From Candidatus Bathyarchaeota archaeon (GTDB lineage: Archaea; Thermoproteota; Bathyarchaeia; Bathyarchaeales; Bathycorpusculaceae), in contig JAFGLT010000048.1 of the NCBI GenBank assembly GCA_016927895.1, positions 1 through 39,083 of the forward strand: a stretch of DNA of 39,083 bases, given 5' to 3'. The notes under the pieces are model-generated. The model had not been told where the DNA came from. It saw nothing but the letters and a program-made list of their open reading frames with translations, and made no database searches. Below are positions 7,207-15,633 of this stretch, one piece after another. The position numbers and the translations under genes were made by a program. The stretch's first letter is position 1, and every line of letters starts with the position of its first letter.

Positions 7207-9066
7207 TTAAGCCTCCTGTTTCCCTTTGACAATTTTCGTTAAGCCTTCCATGCCTAGCTCTTTAAGCGTCGCTGCTGTGGGAACGCCTTCCAGCGTCCAT
7301 CCGCGAGACGTATAGTAGTCGTCTAGAAGCAGGTCCAGTTCTTCCTGTGTTACCACAGCGCCTTTCACTGGTCCCTCGTCTGGGATAGGCATGTTCATGG
7401 CTTTCCATGGTAACGTGTCGTCTTTTCTGCCTAAGCCTTCTCGGATGTTGATTAGTCTGGCAACCGTGTTTATTCTGGCGCCTGATTTGTCCAGTTCTTC
7501 ACCAGTCATGTCGATGCCTGTCACTAAGCTGTAAAGTTTAGCCATGTCGGCTAGGCCCTTGTAGTATGTGCCGCGTGAGAACTTGCAGACGATAAATGAG
7601 TCGATAAGGGCGTAGAGGTTTTCCATGTCTCTGACCATTTTTCCTCTGCCTTTTTCCGCCTTTAAGCGGTCTACTTTACCTTTTATGTCAAAGGCGTATG
7701 CTCCGTGTCTGTTATGGTCTGCGCCGCGGAAGGAAACTGCGAAACCCAATGCTGCTGTTTTGAGACATCTTAGGTCGTAGCCTGTGACTTCTAGGCCTTT
7801 GATGTGTTGGGCGAGTTTCTCGGAGCCTTTCCCAATTTTTTGCGCGGCGACTCTTACTCCGTCAGCGAGTATGTCGCCTATGCCTTCGCGCTTTCCCATT
7901 TTTTCGAGAAGTTGAATGAGTGCTTCGCTGTTGCCGAAGTTAGCTTCTATTCCATCCAAGTCTTTTTTTGTTAGGATGCCGTTTTCGTAGCAGTCCATGA
8001 CGAAGCCAACGGTTACTCCTGCGCTTACGCCGTCCATGCCGTAGTAGGTGGCTATTTCTATGCCTTTTATTATAGCGTCTAACCGGTCTATGCCGCAGTA
8101 GGGTCCCATTGCCCATAACGTTTCGTATTCTATCCGGCTCATCGTGCCCCTGTAGGGTCCTTCTGGGACTACTACTTCATGTTCACAGCGCATGGCGCAG
8201 GAACTGCAGCCTAAGATTTTCACTAAGTACTTTTCGTTTACCACTTCGCCGCTTACTTTTTCGGCTTCTTCAAAATGCGCGTTGTTGTAGTTGCGTGTGG
8301 GCATGCAATATAAGGCGTTGTGAACTAGAACGTTTTCGGTGGTTCCTAAGGTCCTGTACTTTCGTGTTGCTGGGCCTTTCATTCTCTCATGGAACTCTTT
8401 AACCATTTCCATGAACTCGTCTGGTTTAGCTGGAACTACGTCGTGTGTTCCGCGGACAGCGATTGCCTTAATGTTTTTGGAGCCCATTACGGCTCCCATG
8501 CCGGTTCTTCCAGCGGCTCGTGTCTTCTCGTTTATTATGCTAGCTATTTTGGAGAGTTTTTCTCCTGCTAAGCCTATGGCTGCGACGCGTACGTAATAGT
8601 CTCCTAGTTCTTCTTTGATGGCGTCTTCAGTTTCTGAAGGTGATTTGCCTAAAAGATGTGTGGCATCCAGTAGCTGAACTGAATCGTCGTCTATCCAAAG
8701 ATAAACGGGTTTTTCGGCTTTGCCTTCAAGGACGACAGCGTCGTAGCCCGCTCTTTTCATTTCTGAGCCGAATGTTCCATGGGCTACTGCTTCCCCGATG
8801 CAGAGTGTAGCTGGAGATTTCGCGACGAAAGCATGACCGTTTCCGCCTGTGGGAAATATGGTGCCTGATATTGGACCAAGCGCTAAAACTAGTGGGTTTT
8901 CTGGGCTTAAGGGGTCAACGCCTGCCTTGGAGTTGTCCAGCCACAGCCTCATGCCTAAGCCTATACCGCCAACATACTTTTTGGCGTAATCCATTTTTAA
9001 GGGTTCAACACGAGTTTTTCCCGTGTTTAAATCAATATAAAGAACTTTTCCAGCGTAACCGTGCAA
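7207..9066 (-). CDS. aor: Tungsten-dependent aldehyde:ferredoxin oxidoreductase
   Basis: The 619-residue protein belongs to the AOR family along its full length. The N-terminus has GYAGKVLYIDL and the tungstopterin-binding region PTGGNGHAF. The [4Fe-4S] ligands C287-x2-C290-x3-C294 and C494 closely match the spacing of the Pyrococcus furiosus enzyme. AOR oxidises aldehydes to carboxylic acids and reduces ferredoxin, or runs in reverse as a carboxylate reductase. The TTG start at 9066 is supported by GGAGGCG about 8 bases upstream. A TATA-like TTAATATA near 9110-9118 gives a start site near 9088. Substrate range within the AOR/FOR/GAPOR/WOR group cannot be set by eye. Confidence 0.93.
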   Translation of the reverse strand: MHGYAGKVLYIDLNTGKTRVEPLKMDYAKKYVGGIGLGMRLWLDNSKAGVDPLSPENPLVLALGPISGTIFPTGGNGHAFVAKSPATLCIGEAVAHGTFGSEMKRAGYDAVVLEGKAEKPVYLWIDDDSVQLLDATHLLGKSPSETEDAIKEELGDYYVRVAAIGLAGEKLSKIASIINEKTRAAGRTGMGAVMGSKNIKAIAVRGTHDVVPAKPDEFMEMVKEFHERMKGPATRKYRTLGTTENVLVHNALYCMPTRNYNNAHFEEAEKVSGEVVNEKYLVKILGCSSCAMRCEHEVVVPEGPYRGTMSRIEYETLWAMGPYCGIDRLDAIIKGIEIATYYGMDGVSAGVTVGFVMDCYENGILTKKDLDGIEANFGNSEALIQLLEKMGKREGIGDILADGVRVAAQKIGKGSEKLAQHIKGLEVTGYDLRCLKTAALGFAVSFRGADHNRHGAYAFDIKGKVDRLKAEKGRGKMVRDMENLYALIDSFIVCKFSRGTYYKGLADMAKLYSLVTGIDMTGEELDKSGARINTVARLINIREGLGRKDDTLPWKAMNMPIPDEGPVKGAVVTQEELDLLLDDYYTSRGWTLEGVPTAATLKELGMEGLTKIVKGKQEA

Positions 9067-9180
9067 ACACTTCTCGCCTCCATGTTTGTGGAATATTTAG
9101 GCGGATGAAAACTATATTAAGTTAATGGGTTCCGAAATTAAGAACCAATGTTGTCTTATACATTTTCTCTACGTTTGTAA

Positions 9181-9726
9181 CTACAGTTTTTTCAGATTTT
9201 GATGTTTTTTGTGCCAGATTGCTGAGCCTGTGAGCATAGCTGTGGTGATTGCTGCTGCTAAGGCGATCCATGGTGCGTATGTGGCTATGTAAAAGCTTAT
9301 TGTGGGTTGGTATGGCTCGGAGGTTGTGGTGAAGCTCCAAGAGACTGGCGTATCTCTGATTGTTACTGTTACTGTGTAGGACGTGGCGGGTTTCAGCAGT
9401 TGAGCGGGGTAGAACGTTTGCTTGTATGACATTGGACCTGATACTTCAACGGTTACGCCGGCGATTGGCACTTCTGGGGTCGTGTGTAAGTCGTTTAATT
9501 CTGCGGAAGAAAACGCGTCTATTGTAATTGTGGTGTCAAGAGGGACGTCAGTGGCGTTGGGTTTTGGGCCTATCGTGATGTCCATGCCTTCAAATTCCGA
9601 AACGTAGCTGTTAGGCGACGAGTATGCAGACTGCGTGCTGGCGATCACTAAAAATACCGTAAGAAACGTGGAAGCAAAAACCGCCGCGAGAATCAAGACT
9701 GTACGCATCTTTTTAGAGAGATTCAT
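9181..9726 (-). CDS. Secreted membrane-anchored protein with bacterial Ig-like domain
   Basis: This 181-residue protein has an N-terminal signal or anchor helix (residues about 8-30), a beta-rich extracellular part and a C-terminal helix (about 147-168) followed by a short basic HKKHQNLKKL tail. The motif PKPNATDVPLDTTITIDAF and the ending YTVTVTIRDTPVSWSFTTT are typical of SbsA/Big-type Ig-like domains. The topology suggests an Ig domain displayed outside and anchored at both ends. A TATA-like ATTAAATA near 9776-9784 and AGTGAGAG before the ATG support the start. No partner gene is obvious. Confidence 0.7.
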   Translation of the reverse strand: MNLSKKMRTVLILAAVFASTFLTVFLVIASTQSAYSSPNSYVSEFEGMDITIGPKPNATDVPLDTTITIDAFSSAELNDLHTTPEVPIAGVTVEVSGPMSYKQTFYPAQLLKPATSYTVTVTIRDTPVSWSFTTTSEPYQPTISFYIATYAPWIALAAAITTAMLTGSAIWHKKHQNLKKL

Positions 9727-9864
9727 GAACTCTCACTTGGCTCGTCTGAGCATTTCATAATTGTGCGTGTTTCAGTATTTAATTCTTAACTCTGAGACAA
9801 AACAGGGTTTGTGCTTTTCAGTTTTGCTTTAGACTTTGCCTCGTTTTTTAGAGTTTTGATTAGA

Positions 9865-9912
9865 GATGGTATTTATAGCATGGTTGATTCAGTAGATAGC
9901 ACTTCAAGGAGG
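9865..9912 (+). promoter_or_regulatory. Promoter and ribosome site for nth-helicase operon
   Basis: A TATA-like TATTTATA lies near 9869-9876. A start site would fall near 9900, followed by AGGAGGG (about 9906-9912) and the GTG at 9924. The order and spacing are regular for an archaeal gene with a short leader. Confidence 0.45.
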
Positions 9913-9923
9913 GCAACGGCAAC

Positions 9924-10595
9924 GTGAAAGACAAGCGAGCAGCAACCGTCTTGCAGATACTGCGTGAAACATTTACGATGCCCACGTGGACCAAAGCGAA
10001 GCGCGACCCGTTTGAAACGTTGATTGTGACAATTATTTCACAGAACACGGCGGACAGAAACACCTCAAGAGCCTTCGAAAGGCTCTCGAAGCGCTTCGAA
10101 ATCAAGCCCGAAGTGTTGGCGAACGCGGAAACCAGCCATATTGAAGATGCCCTGAAAGCCGCGGGTCTCTACAGGAGCAAATCCAAAACAATAAAACAGG
10201 TTTCAAGAATAATCCTCGAAAAATTTCACGGTTCCGTGCAGCCTATATTGTCGCTGCCGCTTGGTGAAGCAAGAAAAGTCTTCATTCAAATGCCTGGGGT
10301 AGGACCGAAAACCGCGGATGTTGTCTTACTCTTTTCCACAGGGAAACCTACTATTCCTGTGGATACGCATGTGAACCGCGTTTCAAAGCGGTTAGGTTTT
10401 GCGCCTGCAAACGGAGACTACGAAGCCGTCCGTACACGTCTCCAGTCGCTTTACGAGCAACGTGACTATTTGGCGGTTCATGTGTTGCTGATTGCGCACG
10501 GCAGGCGATACTGTAAGGCTCGGCGACCATTATGCGCGCAGTGCCCCGTGAACATGCACTGTCCTTCAAGAGGAATATGTAATGACAACGCTTAA
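9924..10595 (+). CDS. nth: Endonuclease III (HhH-GPD DNA glycosylase/AP lyase)
   Basis: The 223-residue protein has the helix-hairpin-helix MPGVGPKTADVVL with its catalytic lysine, the catalytic aspartate in PVDTHVNRV and a terminal FeS loop C-x6-C-x2-C-x5-C (CKARRPLC, AQC, PVNMHC). These residues define bifunctional endonuclease III, which removes oxidised pyrimidines and nicks the abasic site. The start is GTG at 9924 behind AGGAGGG. The 3' end overlaps the XPD-type helicase by 14 bp, implying co-translation of two FeS repair proteins. A thymine-mismatch glycosylase of the same superfamily is less likely but not excluded. Confidence 0.93.
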   Translation: MKDKRAATVLQILRETFTMPTWTKAKRDPFETLIVTIISQNTADRNTSRAFERLSKRFEIKPEVLANAETSHIEDALKAAGLYRSKSKTIKQVSRIILEKFHGSVQPILSLPLGEARKVFIQMPGVGPKTADVVLLFSTGKPTIPVDTHVNRVSKRLGFAPANGDYEAVRTRLQSLYEQRDYLAVHVLLIAHGRRYCKARRPLCAQCPVNMHCPSRGICNDNA

Positions 10596-12519
10596 GCTAC
10601 CTTTAGAAGTCAACGAGTACTTTCCTTACGCAAGCGTTCGCCCTAGCCAAGACCGATTCATAAACACAATTTTCGAAGCTGTTCAGGCAAGGCGTTCGGT
10701 TCTCATTGAAGGAAGCAACGGGTTAGGCAAGACAATCTCTGCGATTTCTGCTTGTCTCCCAACTGCGGTTGAGAAAAACTTGAAGATACTGTACGTGGCT
10801 CGGACTCACCGCCAGCACGACCGCGTGATAGAAGAACTGCGAGCCGTGTTCAAAAAGCATCATGTTTCAGGCATTTCGATTCGCGGCCGCAATCAAATGT
10901 GCCTCAACAAGCTGGCAGTTAAAAACGCTTTTGACGCCAAGTCACTTATGGAAGCTTGTGAACTGCTGAAAGCCAAAGGCAAGTGCCCATACCATAAGGA
11001 CCCAGAGGAGCAAACGTATGATTACCTTATTCTCAAACAGCAGATAGCTAGTCGCCCTTACAAGGCATCTGACATCCAGAAAGTCTGCAAAAGAAAAGGA
11101 CTTTGCCCCCACGAACTTGTGAAAGGCGCCCTCTCAGACGTCAAAGTTATCGCGTTAAGCTACCTATACGTTTTTGACCCTGTAATTCGTGCCGCGTTCC
11201 TCAAGAACATCGAGGCAAACCTGCAAAAAACCATCCTGATAGTTGATGAAGCCCACAATCTGCCTGAGACAGCCATTGACATCTCAAGTAGCAGCCTCTC
11301 GCTTTTCGTTATAAAACAAGCAGAACTCGAAGCTAAGAAGTATGAGAACAAGGAAATCGAGGAATTCATCCACTTTTTCAGAAATGAAGTCGAAAAACTT
11401 ACAGAAAACATAAGCCGAGAACAGATAATACCTGCAGAATCCATAATAGAAATCCTGCAGAAACATGGAAGCGTAGTGAACCCGAGAGACTTTTTTGAGA
11501 AGATACATGAGGTCGGCAGTTCAATCAGGCGAAACCTGCTTGCAGACGGAAAGTATCCGCGCTCTTACATTCACGGCATGAGCGAGTTCCTGCTGCGGTG
11601 GCTGGACACGTTCGGCGACGACTCCTTCATCAACGTTGCAAGCAGCTACTTAAACCGAGACAAAGTGAAAACTGCGAAGCTGGAAATCGTTGCGTTGGAC
11701 CTTTCGAAGGTCACCTCGCCAGTTTTCTCGTCAACCTACTCCAACATAGTCATGTCCGGTACACTTCAACCCTTAGAAGCGTACGCTAGAATCACGCAGC
11801 TTCCAGAAAACACCGTGCAGTGTGTTTTACCTTCACCCTTCCCCCGCGAACACATACTCTCCCTCGTATGCTGCGGAGTATCTACCGCCATGGAAAAACG
11901 GACGCCTGCCATGTACCAGACGATGATAGACCGAATCAACGAAGTTGTACAGAATACGCCCGCAAACACTGGCGTCTTCGCCGCCTCATTCGACGTATTA
12001 AACGCACTGCTCGCCGAAGGATTGGAAGCTGCTTTGGACAAGCCATTGTTCCACGAGTACAGGGGCATGAGTTCCAAGGCGAACGAAGAAATCGTGGCGG
12101 GGTTCAAGGCTTGCGCTGAAGGCGACGGTGCCGTTTTTCTCGGGGTTCAAGGCGGACGAACTTCGGAGGGCGTGGACTTTCCCGGTAACCAAATGAACTC
12201 CGTGGTAGTAGTGGGTGTTCCCTACGCGGAACCCACGCCGAGGGTAAAAGCGCAAATAAGCTATTATGAAGAGTGCTTCCCTAAACTGGGACGCGAATAC
12301 GGCTACATTCTGCCAGCAATGAAAAAAGCTTCCCAAGCCGCTGGAAGACCCGTAAGAACACTGGATGACTGGGGCGCCATAATATTCCTAGACTACCGTT
12401 TCTCCACAAACTACTGCCGTAGCTTCCTACCCTCATGGGTAAGCAACCACATGAAAGTCCTGCACCAGCCCGGCGACAACATTTTAGCCCAAGAAATCCA
12501 CAGGTTCTTCAACCCCTAA
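10582..12519 (+). CDS. XPD/Rad3/DinG-family FeS DNA helicase
   Basis: This 645-residue superfamily 2 helicase has Walker A GSNGLGKT (residues 44-51), a DEAH box in ILIVDEAHNLPE, motif IV-V segments around FLGVQGGRTSEGVDFPG and the ASQAAGRPVRTLDDWG motif VI. Four cysteines at about 107, 126, 135 and 175 in RNQMC, MEAC, GKCPYH and GLCPHE match the XPD iron-sulfur domain. These enzymes unwind DNA 5' to 3'. The length and motif order fit archaeal XPD; DinG-like function is an alternative. It overlaps nth by 14 bp, suggesting the two act in the same repair response. The 3' end converges on the RNase H-fold gene. Confidence 0.92.
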   Translation: MTTLKLPLEVNEYFPYASVRPSQDRFINTIFEAVQARRSVLIEGSNGLGKTISAISACLPTAVEKNLKILYVARTHRQHDRVIEELRAVFKKHHVSGISIRGRNQMCLNKLAVKNAFDAKSLMEACELLKAKGKCPYHKDPEEQTYDYLILKQQIASRPYKASDIQKVCKRKGLCPHELVKGALSDVKVIALSYLYVFDPVIRAAFLKNIEANLQKTILIVDEAHNLPETAIDISSSSLSLFVIKQAELEAKKYENKEIEEFIHFFRNEVEKLTENISREQIIPAESIIEILQKHGSVVNPRDFFEKIHEVGSSIRRNLLADGKYPRSYIHGMSEFLLRWLDTFGDDSFINVASSYLNRDKVKTAKLEIVALDLSKVTSPVFSSTYSNIVMSGTLQPLEAYARITQLPENTVQCVLPSPFPREHILSLVCCGVSTAMEKRTPAMYQTMIDRINEVVQNTPANTGVFAASFDVLNALLAEGLEAALDKPLFHEYRGMSSKANEEIVAGFKACAEGDGAVFLGVQGGRTSEGVDFPGNQMNSVVVVGVPYAEPTPRVKAQISYYEECFPKLGREYGYILPAMKKASQAAGRPVRTLDDWGAIIFLDYRFSTNYCRSFLPSWVSNHMKVLHQPGDNILAQEIHRFFNP

Positions 12520-12529
12520 CCTGCCGTGC

Positions 12530-13177
12530 TCAATCGTTTGAGTCGTCGGGTTTTCTCCGCGGATAAATGTGGCCAGCGCGTCCAGCTATCCGTGTGGCTG
12601 AAGCTATGTCCCTGAGACCGCGTCTATGCTTATTACGGTTAAGAGAGCGGTTTGTTCCCGCCTCGCTTACCACTTCCAACGCCACCTCCTCAGGCAAGGC
12701 GTGATCAAACTCTTCTATCAGTTCCTTGTAGGTTGGGACCCCGTTGCCGACTTTTATGGTGACCGCGGTGGCGGAGAAATCAACTTCCCGTAGGACGCCT
12801 TTGACTTTAGCCAGTGCCTCATGTATACTGAAGCAGTTGGCGGTTTCGTTAACTTTCCCGTCAGCTATAACCACCAACCCAAACACCTCACCTGGGTCTA
12901 TGCCAATGACAATCTTTTCATAGGCTTCTTTACCCTGAAGAATTTTCCTGATTTCGTTTGCCGCCGCGTCAGGCGCGGTTTCACCGTTGTAAACAAGCAC
13001 TTTTTCATGGTTTATCAGATGTTTTTCCTGTTCAGTGGTTATGACCACTTTGATGTCCGTGGGCACTGTTTCGCCGGGAACCAAACTCAAAAAGGTAATA
13101 CCCCGTTCTTTCAACTTGTTTACTATCAAAAAGTAAGCTTTCCCCTGAACTGTAGCAACCGCAACTTCCGCCGTCAT
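12530..13177 (-). CDS. RNase H-fold (RuvC/YqgF-like) predicted nuclease
   Basis: The 215-residue protein has an RNase H-fold core in its second half: IVIGIDPGEVFGLVVI (Asp94), EVVSEAGTN (Glu172) and GLRDIASATRIAG (Asp190). The D-E-D spacing and the GIDPG motif match RuvC/YqgF/DUF460-type nucleases. The N-terminal 85 residues form a separate alpha/beta domain I do not recognise. A TATA-like TTTAAACG near 13201-13208 lies about 28 bp upstream of the ATG, giving a leaderless transcript. A structure-specific or Holliday-junction-like nuclease is plausible next to repair genes, but an inactive RNA-binding role is possible. Confidence 0.65.
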   Translation of the reverse strand: MTAEVAVATVQGKAYFLIVNKLKERGITFLSLVPGETVPTDIKVVITTEQEKHLINHEKVLVYNGETAPDAAANEIRKILQGKEAYEKIVIGIDPGEVFGLVVIADGKVNETANCFSIHEALAKVKGVLREVDFSATAVTIKVGNGVPTYKELIEEFDHALPEEVALEVVSEAGTNRSLNRNKHRRGLRDIASATRIAGRAGHIYPRRKPDDSND

Positions 13178-13396
13178 ACAATCATCCTACTCACATGCAC
13201 GTTTAAAGGTTAGCACCTCACACCAGCGCTTCATGGACTTTTTCGCCAACATATTTAGAGCGTAATTGTGGTTCATTTCAGAAAACTACAGAGAAGTTTA
13301 TCCGTATTGGCTGAGAAAACACCCAAAAACATGTTAAAAACTACGTGAAAAGGGATTATAGACTGTTCTGAGCGGTTAGTTACACATCAGCGCAGC

Positions 13397-13528
13397 CTTA
13401 AATACAATGCCTCAAAGCGACTTTCTGCGGCTTTTCAAGACTTCTTAGGAAAGAAAAAGATGCACGAACAAACCATTCCCCAACAAAACAAAGAACAGAA
13501 CCCAAAACACAAAGAACCAACACGATAA
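13397..13528 (+). other. Promoter-like site with possible 22-codon ORF in a gene-free gap
   Basis: The 437 bp between 13178 and 13614 hold no clear gene. CTTAAATAC at about 13397-13405 is a good TATA box on plus. About 55 bp on, ATG at 13460 opens a 22-codon frame to TAA at 13526-13528; its product is Gln-, Lys- and Pro-rich (MHEQTIPQQNKEQNPKHKEP). A GGAG follows at about 13529-13533. I see no known RNA family. The segment may be a short mRNA, a radB leader or nothing; a second TATA-like GTTTAAAC at 13569-13576 could serve radB directly. Confidence 0.25.
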
Positions 13529-13614
13529 AGGAGCTATAGAAATTTTTGCACAGCAGTTCAGCGAAAAAGTTTAAACGCAAAACAGATTATTAACTCCGCA
13601 GTTCATAATCTTCG

Positions 13615-14325
13615 ATGTGGGTTAGCGTGATAAAGAAGGTCTTAACAGGCTGTGGTTGCATAGACAGCAAACTAAACGGCGGAATATCTTCAGGAACGGT
13701 TACTCTGATTTATGGAGAACCAGAAACAGGAAAATCAACACTGGCAATGCAGTGCGCCGTAAACTGCGCCATGCAAGGCTACAAAACACTATTCGTGGAC
13801 TGCGACAACACATTCTCCGCTAAACGACTTTCACAGATAGCCTCAGGAAAATTCGAGGAAATCGCCAACCTCATAATCCTAGTGAAACCAGCAAACTTCA
13901 AAGAGCAGACAGCCCTCATAGACCGCATCGAAGCATACACAGCAAAAAACTTTGGTTTAATAGTAATTGACACCTTCAACTCCTTATACAGAGCTAAAAT
14001 CGCAGCGACCTCAGGAAAACCATTCAGCATAAACCGCGAACTAAACAGGCAACTGGCCATTCTGGCACAAACCGCAAAAACACAAAAACTACCTGCAGTG
14101 ATAACAAGCCAAGTGCACGGAGTTTTCGACGAACCTTACGCTAGCGTGGCACCCGTGGCTACCAGAGTTTTAAAATTCTGGGCCGACACCATAATCGCCA
14201 TGAAACCCACCGAAAACTCGCAGACAATCAAAGCCGTACTCGAGGAAAAAGACGAAAACACTCAAGAAGCAGCCTGCTACTTAAGAATAGACGAAACCGG
14301 AATACGTGACTGCCCATTCAGTTAG
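13615..14325 (+). CDS. radB: RadB, archaeal RecA/RadA paralog
   Basis: The 236-residue protein is a RecA-fold ATPase core without the N-terminal helix-hairpin-helix domain of RadA. Walker A is GEPETGKST (residues 34-42) and Walker B lies in LIVIDTFNSLYR. The opening LTGCGCIDSKLNGGISSGTVTLI corresponds to the usual RadB start. RadB modulates recombination, assisting RadA; ATPase activity is weak in studied examples. The start is ATG 13615 or GTG 13627. The stop codon overlaps the GTG preceding the CDP-archaeol synthase, so the pair is translated together although the functions differ. KaiC-like proteins are related, but size and motifs favour RadB. Confidence 0.87.
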   Translation: MWVSVIKKVLTGCGCIDSKLNGGISSGTVTLIYGEPETGKSTLAMQCAVNCAMQGYKTLFVDCDNTFSAKRLSQIASGKFEEIANLIILVKPANFKEQTALIDRIEAYTAKNFGLIVIDTFNSLYRAKIAATSGKPFSINRELNRQLAILAQTAKTQKLPAVITSQVHGVFDEPYASVAPVATRVLKFWADTIIAMKPTENSQTIKAVLEEKDENTQEAACYLRIDETGIRDCPFS

Positions 14326-14327
14326 TG

Positions 14328-14834
14328 ATGGTTGATTACATGGACATTACCCTACTAATCGTTGAAACATTAAAATTCATATTCCCCGCTTACTGTGCAA
14401 ACGCGGCGCCAGTTCTTGCTGGAGGAGGTCTCGCAATGGATTTCGGAAAAGACTTTGTTGACGGAAAACGAGTTTTTGGGGACAATAAGACGTTCAGAGG
14501 TTTCTTCTTTGGTTTTGCTGTCGGTATAGCGGTTGGGCTAGTCGAGTGGATGGTATTTGATTATCCTTTGCTGTTTAGTTTTTTTACGCCATTGGGGGCG
14601 CTCTTAGGTGATTTGACCGCGGCGTTTCTGAAAAGAAGGTTAGCGATTGTGCCGGGTGGTTTGTTTCCGGTTGTGGATCAAGTTGACTTTGTGGTTGGAG
14701 CCATTGTTTTTGCGTTGCCTTTGAGGATGGTGAACTGGGAGCTAGCGGTTGCATCTCTTATACTTACGCCGCCTATTCACCTACTTACGAATTTTGGCGC
14801 GTATAAGTTGAAGTTAAAAAAGAATCCTTGGTGA
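14328..14834 (+). CDS. carS: CDP-archaeol synthase
   Basis: The 168-residue multi-pass membrane protein has the CarS (DUF46) signatures: PAYCANAAPVLAGGG, an FGDNKTFRG loop, and a C-terminal FPVVDQVDFVVGA. CarS transfers CMP from CTP to 2,3-digeranylgeranylglyceryl phosphate, giving CDP-archaeol, the activated precursor of archaeal polar lipids. It has about four or five membrane helices. GTG at 14325 shares its G with the radB stop; ATG at 14328 or 14340 is equally possible. The gene ends 5 bp before the convergent OST3-like gene. Confidence 0.92.
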   Translation: MVDYMDITLLIVETLKFIFPAYCANAAPVLAGGGLAMDFGKDFVDGKRVFGDNKTFRGFFFGFAVGIAVGLVEWMVFDYPLLFSFFTPLGALLGDLTAAFLKRRLAIVPGGLFPVVDQVDFVVGAIVFALPLRMVNWELAVASLILTPPIHLLTNFGAYKLKLKKNPW

Positions 14835-14839
14835 TGGGG

Positions 14840-15265
14840 TTAGCTGCTGGTTTTGATTAGGATTGCATCTTCTAGGAATATGTATGCCAGTAGCAGAAGT
14901 GCTATGCCTATGATTAGCATCATGTATGCTTGTCTTGGCTTATAGGCGTATTTTGTGCTTTGGTAAACAGTTAGTAAGCCAACAAAGCCGATTGCGTAAA
15001 GCATTACTGCGATTATTGTGTCGGATACGAATTGTTGGCTGAGTTCTGGGTATATGAAGAGGAAACCGGAGCCTTCGATGTAGTATGATGGCAGGGGTGA
15101 TGATATGATTGTAAATAATCCTCCACCGAAAAGAAAGATTGCGTATCCGAGTATGATTATGGAGATAGCGAGGGCTGATGGTTTTGTGGTTGAGATTTTT
15201 TCGAATAATCGACTTAGTGAAAAAGGCATTGTTGATGAGGTTTTCTTTTTAAATTTCTTCGCCAT
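14840..15265 (-). CDS. OST3/OST6/OSTC-like membrane protein (possible oligosaccharyltransferase accessory subunit)
   Basis: The 141-residue protein has a basic N-terminus and three predicted helices at about residues 31-53, 81-101 and 116-134. Its layout resembles the eukaryotic OSTC/OST3 membrane domain: KPSALAISIIILGY near the OSTC motif MPSAMTVYALVVV, a hydrophilic loop after the first helix, then two closely spaced helices with a short charged turn (QSTKYAYKPRQAY). This similarity comes from memory and was not scored. In eukaryotes these subunits assist the STT3 catalytic subunit during N-glycosylation. The ATG at 15265 follows TGAGGA and is preferred over the ATG at 15280. The gene overlaps the upstream zinc-motif protein gene. 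An unrelated small membrane protein is the main alternative. Confidence 0.5.
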   Translation of the reverse strand: MAKKFKKKTSSTMPFSLSRLFEKISTTKPSALAISIIILGYAIFLFGGGLFTIISSPLPSYYIEGSGFLFIYPELSQQFVSDTIIAVMLYAIGFVGLLTVYQSTKYAYKPRQAYMMLIIGIALLLLAYIFLEDAILIKTSS

Positions 15266-15569
15266 TTTTTGTTTCCTCATTGTTGATTAGGTAGCTGGCT
15301 ACTTCTTTAGTCCATTCTCCTGTTAAAGGGTTACGTTCAATCTCCCTTAAATACTCTCTCCAAGTTATCGTTAAAGCTTTTCTCCAGTGACCGTATTTTT
15401 CAATGATGTTTTCGTAGGCTTTCAGATGTAGTTGGAAGAAGTTTTCTGTGGCAGCTTTTCTTTGGCAGATTTTACAGTTCACTGTTTTGTCTCCCTTGGA
15501 TGTTGTTTGCGAGGTTTGGTTGTGACCGTTGTGTGATTTTTTGTCTATAGCACCCTTTGTATCAACCAT
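15249..15569 (-). CDS. Small conserved protein with CxxC motif, function unknown
   Basis: The 106-residue protein starts with about 30 polar, probably disordered residues, then CKICQRKAATENFFQLHLKAY, which offers a CxxC pair and a following His as a possible metal site. The rest is helical with regularly placed aromatic residues (YGHWRKALTITWREYLREI) and a GEWTKEVASYLI end. I believe I have seen similar sequences as archaeal hypotheticals, but cannot name a family. It overlaps the OST3-like gene by 17 bp, so the two are translated together and may work together. A short helical RNA- or protein-binding module is the most that can be said. Confidence 0.6.
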   Translation of the reverse strand: MVDTKGAIDKKSHNGHNQTSQTTSKGDKTVNCKICQRKAATENFFQLHLKAYENIIEKYGHWRKALTITWREYLREIERNPLTGEWTKEVASYLINNEETKNGEEI

Positions 15570-15633
15570 TTTAAAAAATATGGCGGCGAATTGTTTTTAA
15601 CAATTATGAATTCAAGAGGTTCTTGCGGTTTGA

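Noticed and set aside
11160-11508. Minus-strand frames inside the XPD-type helicase
   Set aside because: They are antisense shadows of a gene with intact helicase motifs.
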